A DNA stretch of 24,202 nucleotides, from positions 1 through 24,202 of the IMG/VR virus record IMGVR_UViG_3300047480_000369; one strand, given 5' to 3'. The notes beneath the pieces are model-generated. The model was not told where the DNA came from. It worked only from the letters and a program-made list of their open reading frames with translations, and searched no databases. Positions 17,993-24,144 of the stretch are shown here, piece after piece (positions within the stretch are counted from its first letter, which is position 1; each line of letters starts with the position of its first letter). Both the position numbers and the translations under genes were made by a program. The stretch comes from a virus.

Positions 17993-18766
17993 ATGCCAAA
18001 TTGGGTATATAACACCTTGACAATTCAAGGTCCAAAAGAGGAAATTGATTCTATCAAAGAAAGACTGAATCGTCCATTTACATTAGCACAAGAGACATAT
18101 GGTATGGGTGATATTTCATCTTCTGGATTCCCCACCAAAATTAAGCAGGTTGAATATAACAATCCTGTCTTTGCTTTCTTCAACATTCATTCATATAAGG
18201 ATGACGGTATTACTGATGAAGAATATGCATGCCAGCCTGACCGTGGCAATATCGACATGAAAGACCCTGATTGGTTCCGCAAATCTGTTGAGTTTGCTAA
18301 GACCCAAAAGGATTGGTATTCATGGAATAATTCTAATTGGGGAACTAAATGGGATGTTGCTGTTCGTGATGAGGATGAATATCCAAATACAGAACTAATT
18401 GAATATAAGTCAGAGGGTGATGATAATTGGCTTGTATATAAGTATGAGACTGCTTGGTCTCCTGCCGTCACCGTTTTGCAGAAGTTGTCTCATCTTGTTC
18501 CTAACTCTCTTCTTACATTAGAATACGAAGAAGAGCAGGGTTGGGGTGGAGAACTAGAGATTGTCCGTGGTGATGTAAAAGAAATCTTAGAATATGAGAC
18601 ACGTTGCTATGCATGCGATTCATATGATACATTAGATTATTGCGATAATGATTGTGGTCAATTCTGTTCATCTTGTAATGAGGGCTCATGGAGAGATGAA
18701 GAGGCTATGAAAGAATGTCAGACCCACATGGTATTATTGGAATCTACAGAAAAGGTGGAAGCATGA
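17993..18766 (+). CDS. DUF1281/YubB-like protein with C-terminal zinc cluster
   Basis: 257 aa. Opening MPNWVYNTLTIQGPKEEIDSIKERL is the hallmark of the YubB/Api92-like ferredoxin-like family (DUF1281, PF06924/PF18406) found on phages and plasmids. The middle has WNNSNWGTKWDVAVRDED and PAVTVLQKLSHL. A C-terminal cluster of eight cysteines (CYACDSYDTLDYCDNDCGQFCSSC) adds a zinc domain not typical of the core family. Function unknown. Its 3' end holds a promoter and overlaps the next gene (ATGA). Confidence 0.82.
   Translation: MPNWVYNTLTIQGPKEEIDSIKERLNRPFTLAQETYGMGDISSSGFPTKIKQVEYNNPVFAFFNIHSYKDDGITDEEYACQPDRGNIDMKDPDWFRKSVEFAKTQKDWYSWNNSNWGTKWDVAVRDEDEYPNTELIEYKSEGDDNWLVYKYETAWSPAVTVLQKLSHLVPNSLLTLEYEEEQGWGGELEIVRGDVKEILEYETRCYACDSYDTLDYCDNDCGQFCSSCNEGSWRDEEAMKECQTHMVLLESTEKVEA
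18716..18737 (+). promoter_or_regulatory. Intragenic TGTCAG-box promoter 16
   Basis: TGTCAG (18716-18721), 10 bp, TATTAT (18732-18737), inside the last codons of the DUF1281-like gene and 26 bp before the next start. Confidence 0.6.
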
Positions 18767-18993
18767 GTTTCTTAGAAAACGAAAACCAAATGGTGATTGA
18801 CGCTGAACTGCAAGAAATTGCAGAACAATTGTTAGATGATTGGATGAATTCTAATTTAGATGAAGGCCAACTGTATGCAGATTGGAGAATTGCAGATATG
18901 TCATCTAGCAATTATCTAAAAGGTAGGTTTAATCAATTTTATGATTTAGAACCTGACAACCAATATTATCTAGAGTTTGATGAGGAGGCATAA
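18763..18993 (+). CDS. Acidic 76-aa hypothetical protein
   Basis: The start at 18763 forms an ATGA overlap with the upstream stop and has AAAGGTGG before it. Two acidic helices (VIDAELQEIAEQLLDDWMNS; KGRFNQFYDLEP) and an aromatic, acidic end (NQYYLEFDEEA). No motif recognised. Coupled to the next gene by TAATG. Confidence 0.7.
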   Translation: MSFLENENQMVIDAELQEIAEQLLDDWMNSNLDEGQLYADWRIADMSSSNYLKGRFNQFYDLEPDNQYYLEFDEEA

Positions 18994-19163
18994 TGCTAGG
19001 TTATGACTTAGAGGATTTAAATATAATGATAGATTCATTAGCAGAAGTTATTCAGATTGAAGAATCTTCTCAGACCCCGTCAATTTCTGATAGAAATCTA
19101 GGCGGACTTAAAACAAGTTTATCATTCTTACAAGGCTTATGGGCAGAGGGGTATTTTGAATAA
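18993..19163 (+). CDS. 56-aa helical protein
   Basis: It begins MLGYDLEDLNIMIDSLAEVI. A leading amphipathic helix is followed by NLGGLKTSLSFLQGLWAEGYFE. Coupled at both ends by TAATG. GGAGG lies just upstream. No family recognised. Confidence 0.68.
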   Translation: MLGYDLEDLNIMIDSLAEVIQIEESSQTPSISDRNLGGLKTSLSFLQGLWAEGYFE

Positions 19164-19378
19164 TGGAAGAAATGATCGAATATATGAAGTTACATTTAAT
19201 TAGCTTGGAACAAGATTCTGAGGCTCTACAAGTTGAAATGGATTTATTTGAGGAAATGGAATCAAATGAGTACCATGCTTTGGAGATTGAGGATATCTCT
19301 ACTAACGGGCAAATCATTGCTACCGCCCACTTATTGTCAGTGGCTCGTGATATACTGGCCAAAACAAAGGAGAAATAA
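19163..19378 (+). CDS. 71-aa coiled-coil-like acidic protein
   Basis: MEEMIEYMKLHLISLEQDSEALQVEMDLFEEMES reads as one long heptad-like helix, then IIATAHLLSVARDILAKTKEK. Probably oligomeric. TAATG at the 5' end, overlapping next gene by 1 nt. Internal codons encode the TGTCAG box at 19335. Confidence 0.7.
   Translation: MEEMIEYMKLHLISLEQDSEALQVEMDLFEEMESNEYHALEIEDISTNGQIIATAHLLSVARDILAKTKEK
19335..19356 (+). promoter_or_regulatory. Intragenic TGTCAG-box promoter 17
   Basis: TGTCAG (19335-19340), 10 bp, TATACT (19351-19356), 22 bp before the next ATG; AAAGGAG follows. Confidence 0.6.
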
Positions 19379-19659
19379 TGCAAGAGCAGGCGGACAAGTT
19401 GGACCCACATCTACAGCGCTTAGTTGAGGCTGGAGTTAGCGGCATTGATATCATGCATGGCCAATTAAAGATTGACATGCTGGAGGCAGAAGCCCGTTAC
19501 GCAGAAGCACAGCGTATTGAGGAGGAGAACGACTACTCAGACGCAATGGAATCCATGGAGCGTAAGTACGAAGAAGGATTTCTAGACGCTCTCACAATGA
19601 TGTACAAATATACATACGACATTAGTTTTGCCTTGGCGGCAAGGGAGGCTGGAGAATAA
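19378..19659 (+). CDS. Helical 93-aa protein
   Basis: Ala/Glu-rich helices throughout (LQRLVEAGVSGIDIMHGQLKIDMLEAEARYAEAQRIEEEN; YEEGFLDALTMMYKYTYDISFALAAREAGE), a likely coiled-coil hairpin. AAAGGAGAAATA precedes the start. Function unknown. Last base overlaps the next gene. Confidence 0.72.
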   Translation: MQEQADKLDPHLQRLVEAGVSGIDIMHGQLKIDMLEAEARYAEAQRIEEENDYSDAMESMERKYEEGFLDALTMMYKYTYDISFALAAREAGE

Positions 19660-19991
19660 TGGACCTACAAGAACAAACACGCATGCAGGACGTCTATCAT
19701 GATATCGAAGACATCATTGAAAAGATTTCCGTGCTCCCAGTTGGACAACCCTTAGTTTGGGTTTATGTTTGGGATGTTGCAAGGGACCTATACAGAGACA
19801 TTCAGGAAGGCGGAGACGATGAGTACTGCGTCACCATGGGTGAAGAAGAGGTCTGGGAATTGTTCTGGACACAGGCAGATAAAAATGGATTTAGTTTAGA
19901 ATATGGGACTGAAGACCTATATGAATCACTACGTGACTGGATGATTGACCAGGAAATCATTGAACTTGTTGAGGAGGAAGATGATGAATGA
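19659..19991 (+). CDS. Acidic 110-aa hypothetical protein
   Basis: MDLQEQTRMQDVYHDIEDIIEKISVLPVGQPLVWVYVWDVARDLYRDIQEGGDDEY, then EEVWELFWTQADKNGFSLEYGTEDLYESLRDWM and a final IELVEEEDDE. Trp- and acid-rich, helical; highly negative overall. No cysteines. Coupled to both neighbours. Confidence 0.73.
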   Translation: MDLQEQTRMQDVYHDIEDIIEKISVLPVGQPLVWVYVWDVARDLYRDIQEGGDDEYCVTMGEEEVWELFWTQADKNGFSLEYGTEDLYESLRDWMIDQEIIELVEEEDDE

Positions 19992-20112
19992 TCAGGAGTT
20001 AATTAATTACAAATTAGAATTAGCCCGTGCCTGGATTCAAAACGGGCACGAAGATTTGGCTAAAGATTTAGTTAGATCTATTATCGAGAGGGACGGGGGA
20101 CCAAATGAGTAA
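19984..20112 (+). CDS. 42-aa helical microprotein
   Basis: Begins MNDQELINYKLELARAW. A helical hairpin (RAWIQNGHEDLAKDLVRSIIE) with an acidic turn, like a single TPR-like repeat. Overlaps upstream by 8 nt and downstream by 8 nt; GAGGAGGAAG lies before the ATG. Confidence 0.66.
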   Translation: MNDQELINYKLELARAWIQNGHEDLAKDLVRSIIERDGGPNE

Positions 20113-20338
20113 TTATGCACCAAGCTTAGAAATCCTGGAAATTGCATACGATGTATCACCAGGAGGAACTAGAACATTTGAGATCTATGATAAGGAAGGA
20201 ATTGAACCAGTTCAGCTTCCAATATATGAGACAGAGTCCTTGACAGATGCTTGTGAATATTGCTACAATCTAGGTAAGGACTTTATTGTCCGTACATATG
20301 CTGAATGGGAAATGAGGGAATTACTTGAAGACATTTAA
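20105..20338 (+). CDS. Hypothetical 77-aa protein
   Basis: It begins MSNYAPSLEILEIAYDV. The N-terminal half is beta-rich (IAYDVSPGGTRTFEIYDKEGIEPVQLPIYETES), the second half helical with CEYC (residues 51-54). A start in GGGGGACCA context. Overlaps the next gene by 14 nt. Confidence 0.7.
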   Translation: MSNYAPSLEILEIAYDVSPGGTRTFEIYDKEGIEPVQLPIYETESLTDACEYCYNLGKDFIVRTYAEWEMRELLEDI

Positions 20339-20564
20339 AGTAATTGGTCGTCTTATGTCCGATTATGCCGTCAATGTAGAAGCGGCAGATGCGGACCAGG
20401 CATACGACATAGCAGCAAATTTAGAGTCCCACAAGTGGTCTCAATTGGAAACAGATGATGTAATTGAACCAATTGAGGTGGAGCTCGTAGATATACAACT
20501 AAATAAAGATATAGAGGATGAATGGCCATCAATGGAAAATGGGATTCTAATTGAGGGCAAATAA
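20325..20564 (+). CDS. DpnD/PcfM-like small protein (TTG start)
   Basis: 79 aa from TTG at 20325, preceded by GAGGGAATTAC. KTFKVIGRLMSDYAVNVEAADADQAYDIAANLESHKW matches the beta-alpha pattern of DpnD/PcfM-type domains (V-x-A-x-x-x-x-A), a small plasmid/phage domain of uncertain role. The C-terminus is acidic (DEWPSMENG). End of this transcription unit. Confidence 0.66.
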   Translation: MKTFKVIGRLMSDYAVNVEAADADQAYDIAANLESHKWSQLETDDVIEPIEVELVDIQLNKDIEDEWPSMENGILIEGK

Positions 20565-20581
20565 TTTCTCTTACGAGGGTA

Positions 20582-20610
20582 TTTACAAATTCGTGAATAT
20601 CAGATATAAT
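20582..20610 (+). promoter_or_regulatory. Sigma-70-type promoter for the 20642 gene
   Basis: TTTACA (20582-20587), 17 bp, TATAAT (20605-20610). No TGTCRG box, so this unit differs from the rest of the array. GAAAGGA precedes the ATG. Confidence 0.7.
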
Positions 20611-20641
20611 AAATATAACCGATCATGAAAGGATCAAACAA

Positions 20642-20788
20642 ATGACAACAAAGCGTGAATATCTAGCAAGCAAGGGAATTACTGTTGGCCGCCGTGGCCG
20701 TTTCTCAGGTGCAGCGAAGCAGGCTTTGGCAGAGGCGGAACAAAATGGAATTAAGTTCTCAGCTGAAGTCAAGACCCCAAAGAAGTAA
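20642..20788 (+). CDS. 48-aa basic RGR-motif protein (Lsr2-like tail)
   Basis: Begins MTTKREYLASKGITVG. The core GRRGRFSGAAKQALAEAEQNG resembles the RGR minor-groove DNA-binding element of Lsr2 C-terminal domains, flanked by helices. A role as a small DNA-binding or anti-silencing protein competing for host Lsr2 sites is possible but inferred. High Arg/Lys content. Monocistronic. Confidence 0.62.
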   Translation: MTTKREYLASKGITVGRRGRFSGAAKQALAEAEQNGIKFSAEVKTPKK

Positions 20789-20805
20789 TCTCATATATTG
20801 AGACG

Positions 20806-20827
20806 GGGGCTGGCGAAAGTCAGCCCC
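20806..20827 (+). terminator. Hairpin between the RGR gene and the next promoter
   Basis: GGGGCTG (20806-20812) pairs with CAGCCCC (20821-20827), loop GCGAAAGT. Its right arm overlaps the AGTCAG box of the following promoter. Confidence 0.6.
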
Positions 20828-20839
20828 TTCTGATATAAT
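20818..20839 (+). promoter_or_regulatory. AGTCAG-box promoter 18
   Basis: AGTCAG (5/6 match to the box, 20818-20823), 10 bp, TATAAT (20834-20839), AACGAAAGG leader, ATG at 20863. Confidence 0.65.
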
Positions 20840-20862
20840 CGACAAAACGAAAGGCGGATACA

Positions 20863-21147
20863 ATGGCAACAAAAGAACACAAGGTGGGAGAACTACTAGC
20901 AAACTCAGTAGAAGACCATTACTTCAATCCAGCAAGTCTAGGATATTATCTATCACAGCAACCTATATGGACTATCGACAGGGTCATGGAGGTAGTTCTC
21001 TGGATTATTGAGAAGAATGCTCGTGTCTATGAAGAACGGGCGGGACATCAAGAAGTCTCCGAAGGTCTTGCTATAGCATATAAACTAGACCAACTTGTAG
21101 ATAAGATAAAGCAAGCAAATCAATTCAATAACATCAAACTGCCTTAG
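20863..21147 (+). CDS. Helical 94-aa hypothetical protein
   Basis: HKVGELLANSVEDHYFNPASLGYYLSQQPIWTIDRVMEVVLWIIEKNARVYEERAGHQEV followed by LAIAYKLDQLVDKIKQ; mostly helical, no cysteines. It ends the plus-strand array just before a strong terminator. No family recognised. Confidence 0.75.
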   Translation: MATKEHKVGELLANSVEDHYFNPASLGYYLSQQPIWTIDRVMEVVLWIIEKNARVYEERAGHQEVSEGLAIAYKLDQLVDKIKQANQFNNIKLP

Positions 21148-21165
21148 ATCTAAATAGAAGTAATT

Positions 21166-21210
21166 GGGACAGTTGGACAGAGATGTCCAATTTGTCCCTT
21201 TTTCTTTTTT
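21166..21210 (+). terminator. Strong intrinsic terminator ending the plus-strand array
   Basis: GGGACA (21166-21171) pairs with TGTCCC (21193-21198) and TTGGACA (21173-21179) with TGTCCAA (21184-21190), followed by a T-rich run of about 12 nt. Confidence 0.85.
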
Positions 21211-21592
21211 CAAAATGAGGGCAGCTTAGCGCTTTTACGACGAATGAAAAAAAATCCTGGAAATTTTGATCTAAATGTAATTAAATGTATATAGAATTTA
21301 AATAAATGTATATAGAATCTCACATAATGAGATCCAAATCTGTCAAAATTGTGGGCAAATTTTCCCGTTTACGGGAGCATTTTTATATCCCAGAAATGTT
21401 GACAGAATGGGCCAAATATGCCATTTACGACAGGTATTGACAAATCGTGGAAAATTTGCTACAAATGGGATTACGTCTTATATAATGAGATGGTCAATTA
21501 CATGTATATATCTATATATAATAATTACCAATAATTGATAGTAAATTAATAACCATTTTACTCCACAATACTCCACTTTACTCCACATAAAA
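21211..21592. other. Gene-free AT-rich region with direct repeats
   Basis: About 380 bp between convergent transcription units. It holds two AAATGTATATAGAAT copies (21283 to 21318), TTACGAC-type fragments, TTGACA-N17-TACAAA near 21440-21468, a very AT-rich stretch (about 21490-21558) and three TACTCCAC copies exactly 10 bp apart (21559, 21569, 21579). No open frame of coding character. Candidate origin or regulator-binding region. Confidence 0.6.
21559..21586 (+). repeat. Three TACTCCAC direct repeats, 10-bp period
   Basis: TACTCCAC starts at 21559, 21569 and 21579, so the copies lie on one face of the helix, beside an AT-rich stretch. Confidence 0.75.
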
Positions 21593-21607
21593 GGGCATAG
21601 AATGCCC
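21593..21607 (-). terminator. Terminator of the minus-strand operon
   Basis: On the minus strand GGGCAT-TCT-ATGCCC is followed by TTTTATG, an intrinsic terminator about 80 bp past the last minus-strand stop. Confidence 0.65.
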
Positions 21608-21684
21608 ATACAAGGGAGATTTTGGGAGGGGGAATAGGAGAAGCTATCCTTTAGCGTAAAACAATTTCTAAATGGTTCACAGCG

Positions 21685-21816
21685 CTACTTAGAGCAGATT
21701 AAACATGTAAATGGATCCTCATTTGATTTGAGGAATATCTTCTTGCATATACTGCAAGGTACTCTATATGACTCTATATATTCTATATATGCTTCTAGGT
21801 TATCTAGGATTCCCAT
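21685..21816 (-). CDS. 43-aa zinc-ribbon microprotein
   Basis: It begins MGILDNLEAYIEYIESY, then PCSICKKIFLK and CLICSK give two CxxC pairs, a compact zinc ribbon. GGGAGAA precedes the ATG. Last gene of the minus-strand operon. Confidence 0.65.
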   Translation of the reverse strand: MGILDNLEAYIEYIESYRVPCSICKKIFLKSNEDPFTCLICSK

Positions 21817-21827
21817 TTCTCCCGCCC

Positions 21828-21962
21828 CTATTCTTCAAATGAAATTTGTGAAGCCCATATGTCGTCTTGGACCTTATTTTCTTCGACTCTTGGGCAATAT
21901 TCTGGATTCTTATTGCATCTAGGAAATAGGGATGATTTATCACACTTGCATACTATACTCAT
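21828..21962 (-). CDS. 44-aa cysteine-rich microprotein
   Basis: It begins MSIVCKCDKSSLFPRCNK; C5, C7, C16 and C23 could bind one zinc. An acidic tail ends ISFEE. ATGA overlap with the upstream gene. Confidence 0.62.
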   Translation of the reverse strand: MSIVCKCDKSSLFPRCNKNPEYCPRVEENKVQDDIWASQISFEE

Positions 21963-22129
21963 ATACTCCACCATCCTTGAGCTACCGCCTTTCCAGATGC
22001 TATCCAATCCTTATGTTGTTCTGCTACTAGTTTCCAATCTATTTCATGGGTCTCCCCGCCACATTTTGGACAAGGATTAGCATACATGTATTTATATGTA
22101 TGTTCACAAAATAGATTATTCTTAGTCAA
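21959..22129 (-). CDS. 56-aa zinc-binding protein (TTG start)
   Basis: TTG at 22129 with GGGGAT upstream. FCEHTYKYMYANPCPKCGGETHEI gives C8, H10 and C20-x2-C23 as zinc ligands; a Trp-rich helix ends WIASGKAVAQGWWSI. Small phage proteins of this CEHTYKY...CPKCGG type are familiar as hypothetical proteins. Starts 5 nt after its upstream neighbour. Confidence 0.68.
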   Translation of the reverse strand: MTKNNLFCEHTYKYMYANPCPKCGGETHEIDWKLVAEQHKDWIASGKAVAQGWWSI

Positions 22130-22134
22130 CTAGT

Positions 22135-22218
22135 TTATCCCCAATTCTGGCTCTGTAACCATGCCATGTAATTTAAAAATAAAAACAGAAATACTAGTAT
22201 ACCAAATGCAATTTTCAT
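22135..22218 (-). CDS. 27-aa single-pass membrane microprotein
   Basis: MKIAFGILVFLFLFLNYMAW then LQSQNWG, nearly all membrane helix. ATGA overlap with the upstream gene. Perhaps a signal-anchor peptide; role unknown. Confidence 0.6.
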   Translation of the reverse strand: MKIAFGILVFLFLFLNYMAWLQSQNWG

Positions 22219-22601
22219 TTACGAACTATTCTCCAGGCATCTCCTGTAATTGGATCTTCATTCCACCAATAATCCCAATATGGAGTACCATTATCATCGT
22301 AATCATCCCAGGCTTCCCCGCTCATATCTATATCTTCTAGACTTTCTTTTAGTGCATCCATGTCTAGTTTATATACTGTTCCCCACCACTCATAGGGATA
22401 GTCAAATAGTTTATATAACCTAAATCCAAAAGCTTCCATGAATCGGTTATGCCACTTATACTCTGAATCCCACTCTAATTTATCGTTATGTCTAAGTCCA
22501 ATATGAAAGAACCACATTGAAATAGGATGAAACACATTATTGGCAATAAAGCGCAAAGGTACTATGCGTGTTCTATGCTCTGGTGTGGTAATTTCTTTCA
22601 T
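22215..22601 (-). CDS. Aromatic-rich 128-aa hypothetical protein
   Basis: It begins MKEITTPEHRTRIVPL. Hydrophobic NNVFHPISMWFFHIGL (about residues 21-36) may be membrane-associated. Then comes EYKWHNRFMEAFGFRLYKLFDYPYEWWGTVYKL, and an acidic WDDYDDNGTPYWDYWWNED. Very high Trp/Tyr content. No family recognised. ATGA overlaps on both sides. Confidence 0.7.
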   Translation of the reverse strand: MKEITTPEHRTRIVPLRFIANNVFHPISMWFFHIGLRHNDKLEWDSEYKWHNRFMEAFGFRLYKLFDYPYEWWGTVYKLDMDALKESLEDIDMSGEAWDDYDDNGTPYWDYWWNEDPITGDAWRIVRK

Positions 22602-22735
22602 TCTGCTACCTCTCTAGGGATCATAGCTCCACATCTTTCACAATAGTCATATGTTGAGCCAGTAAATGGACATGATCCAGCCGTAATTAGCTCTTTATGT
22701 CCTTTTATTCTACATATAATTCTACCAAGAATCAT
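22598..22735 (-). CDS. DUF1660-like zinc microprotein
   Basis: 45 aa. MILGRIICRIKGHKEL (C8, H13), then CPFTGSTYDYCERCGAM (CxxC). This is the layout of the DUF1660 prophage family (PF07874): CRxxGH and YCxRCG. Four ligands make one zinc site. ATGA overlaps upstream and downstream. Confidence 0.72.
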   Translation of the reverse strand: MILGRIICRIKGHKELITAGSCPFTGSTYDYCERCGAMIPREVAE

Positions 22736-22953
22736 TTTACTTTAATCTCTTTCTTCAGCCCGTCGATAATTGAATCCCATTCATTATGAGTAATCTTAGA
22801 ATAGATCAAGGATTCCGCCTTAATTCTACCCAATTCTCTGGCTGATTCTGGATTAATTCCAGGCATAGATTCTTCGACCAGCTTTACGCATGCTGCGTAT
22901 ATGGTCTGTGCCTTAAATGCCTTATCCATGCCAGTACATTCTGCTATATACAT
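22732..22953 (-). CDS. Helical 73-aa hypothetical protein
   Basis: AFKAQTIYAACVKLVEESMPGINPESARELGRIKAESLIYSKIT and a basic end KKEIKVK; helical, no zinc pattern. GAGAGAAGA lies upstream. No family recognised. Confidence 0.68.
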   Translation of the reverse strand: MYIAECTGMDKAFKAQTIYAACVKLVEESMPGINPESARELGRIKAESLIYSKITHNEWDSIIDGLKKEIKVK

Positions 22954-22990
22954 TTATGTCTTCTCTCTTTCCGCTGCACTTTTCGCTTCA

Positions 22991-23185
22991 CTAATTGCGA
23001 TCAATATGACCTAAATTAATGTATGTGTTATCTATATTGGTTATTATATTATAATTCTTTGGTTTTGTATATGGCTTACCCGCCCCATTTCTACACATTA
23101 CCATGCGGTCTGAGCCAACCTTATGCCAGTCCCAGAATATGGAGGAGCTAAACTTCATGCTGCATCTGTCGCAAGTAGGGGTCAT
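22991..23185 (-). CDS. 64-aa C2HC zinc-finger protein
   Basis: It begins MTPTCDRCSMKFSSSIF. C5-x2-C8, H21 and C31 match a single C2HC/C2H2-like finger; the C-terminus is polar and unstructured. ATGA overlap with the upstream gene. Confidence 0.68.
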   Translation of the reverse strand: MTPTCDRCSMKFSSSIFWDWHKVGSDRMVMCRNGAGKPYTKPKNYNIITNIDNTYINLGHIDRN

Positions 23186-23457
23186 TTAGGCTCCTCGATT
23201 GGATTTCTATCTAAACTAAAATAGTTTTCATAATAGCCGTAAGACATTTTCTTTAACTTTTTATCAATAGCTCTCCACATGCCCCATTCAGTGTATGCAA
23301 GACCACCCTTACAGGCACGACTCCAGTATCCTTCATCTGACTTTGTACCCATCTGATACCACTTTTGTATCTCCCAGAATCTGGCTCTCTTTCCATATCT
23401 CCAGTCACGAGTTACTTTGACAACATACTTTGGTCGCTCAATTTTCTTTTTGCTCAC
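23182..23457 (-). CDS. Basic 91-aa hypothetical protein (GTG start)
   Basis: GTG at 23457 in a GTGA overlap, AAGGAG upstream. KKKIERPKYVVKVTRDWRYGKRARFWEIQKWYQ is very basic and aromatic. No motif recognised; nucleic-acid binding is plausible from charge. Confidence 0.7.
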   Translation of the reverse strand: MSKKKIERPKYVVKVTRDWRYGKRARFWEIQKWYQMGTKSDEGYWSRACKGGLAYTEWGMWRAIDKKLKKMSYGYYENYFSLDRNPIEEPK

Positions 23458-23633
23458 ACAAAACTCCTTGGATTAAATAAATTTCTCCATGAATGAAATG
23501 CCCACCCATTTTTTGTGCGGTAATAAGTAAGTTCAAAGACTGCATACTCAGTCCTTACATGATCAATAACTGTATGAGTAATGTCAGAGGTATGATAATA
23601 CTTACCCTGCATAGGGCCATTAATTGCTATCAT
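23454..23633 (-). CDS. 59-aa hypothetical protein
   Basis: It begins MIAINGPMQGKYYHTSD, has His/Thr-rich beta-strands (SDITHTVIDHVRTEYAVFEL) and ends NLFNPRSFV. ATGA overlap upstream, GTGA downstream, supporting translation despite its short length. Confidence 0.63.
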   Translation of the reverse strand: MIAINGPMQGKYYHTSDITHTVIDHVRTEYAVFELTYYRTKNGWAFHSWRNLFNPRSFV

Positions 23634-23992
23634 GCAAGTAAATCCAATGCTTCTTTTTGAATTTCTTCCCAGCCATCTTCATGAAAATACCAACGATTTG
23701 CCTCCTCGTTATTAATATGATCAATAATTTCTTGCTTAGTTCCCCAAGCAATGCTATTAATAATATCTTCTTTTAGTTCATTAAACTCTGCATCATTTTC
23801 ACATGCCTGCAAAACATCGCATCCAGAACATGAGCCATATCCAATAACATAAAAAGAATATTTGTCCTCATTTTTTAGCAGGTATATATAATCACCCTGC
23901 CATGTTCCCATAACCCATTCTCCAAGAACTTCACCCTGAGTAGCAACTATTTGATCATAACTCATGGGTGGTAAATAGTATTCGTATGTCAT
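23630..23992 (-). CDS. 120-aa protein with GSCSGCD motif
   Basis: It begins MTYEYYLPPMSYDQIV. The N-terminal half is beta-rich (LGEWVMGTWQGDYIYLLKNEDKYSFYVIGYGSCSGCDVLQAC) and the C-terminal half acidic and helical. GSCSGCD is a recurrent motif in small phage proteins I know only as hypothetical. Cys pair could be redox-active or metal-binding. ATGA overlaps at both ends. Confidence 0.72.
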   Translation of the reverse strand: MTYEYYLPPMSYDQIVATQGEVLGEWVMGTWQGDYIYLLKNEDKYSFYVIGYGSCSGCDVLQACENDAEFNELKEDIINSIAWGTKQEIIDHINNEEANRWYFHEDGWEEIQKEALDLLA

Positions 23993-24144
23993 TCTAACTC
24001 CTTCTCAATAGCTTTAATTCCTTCAAGGACGGGACCCCAGATAGATGACCCATAATTATCATTAAAGTATTTAAACATTTCTAGCCCCGCCTGTGTTTTA
24101 ATTCCAGTAGTTATTGATATCCTTTTAAACTCTGATTTACTCAT
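23989..24144 (-). CDS. 51-aa hypothetical protein
   Basis: It begins MSKSEFKRISITTGIK and ends ILEGIKAIEKELE-like (VLEGIKAIEKELE); amphipathic helices with GSSIWGPVLEGI, a segment that resembles the end of the next partial gene (GDGIDTCVIKGINA). ATGA overlap at both ends. Confidence 0.63.
   Translation of the reverse strand: MSKSEFKRISITTGIKTQAGLEMFKYFNDNYGSSIWGPVLEGIKAIEKELE

Noticed and set aside
21728-22080. Plus-strand open frames (64 and 73 aa)
   Set aside because: They oppose three overlapping minus-strand genes with zinc motifs, ribosome-binding sites and ATGA couplings.
23582-23603. TGTCAG followed by an AT-rich hexamer
   Set aside because: The -10 is not at the 10-bp spacing and the site lies on the opposite strand within a minus-strand gene.
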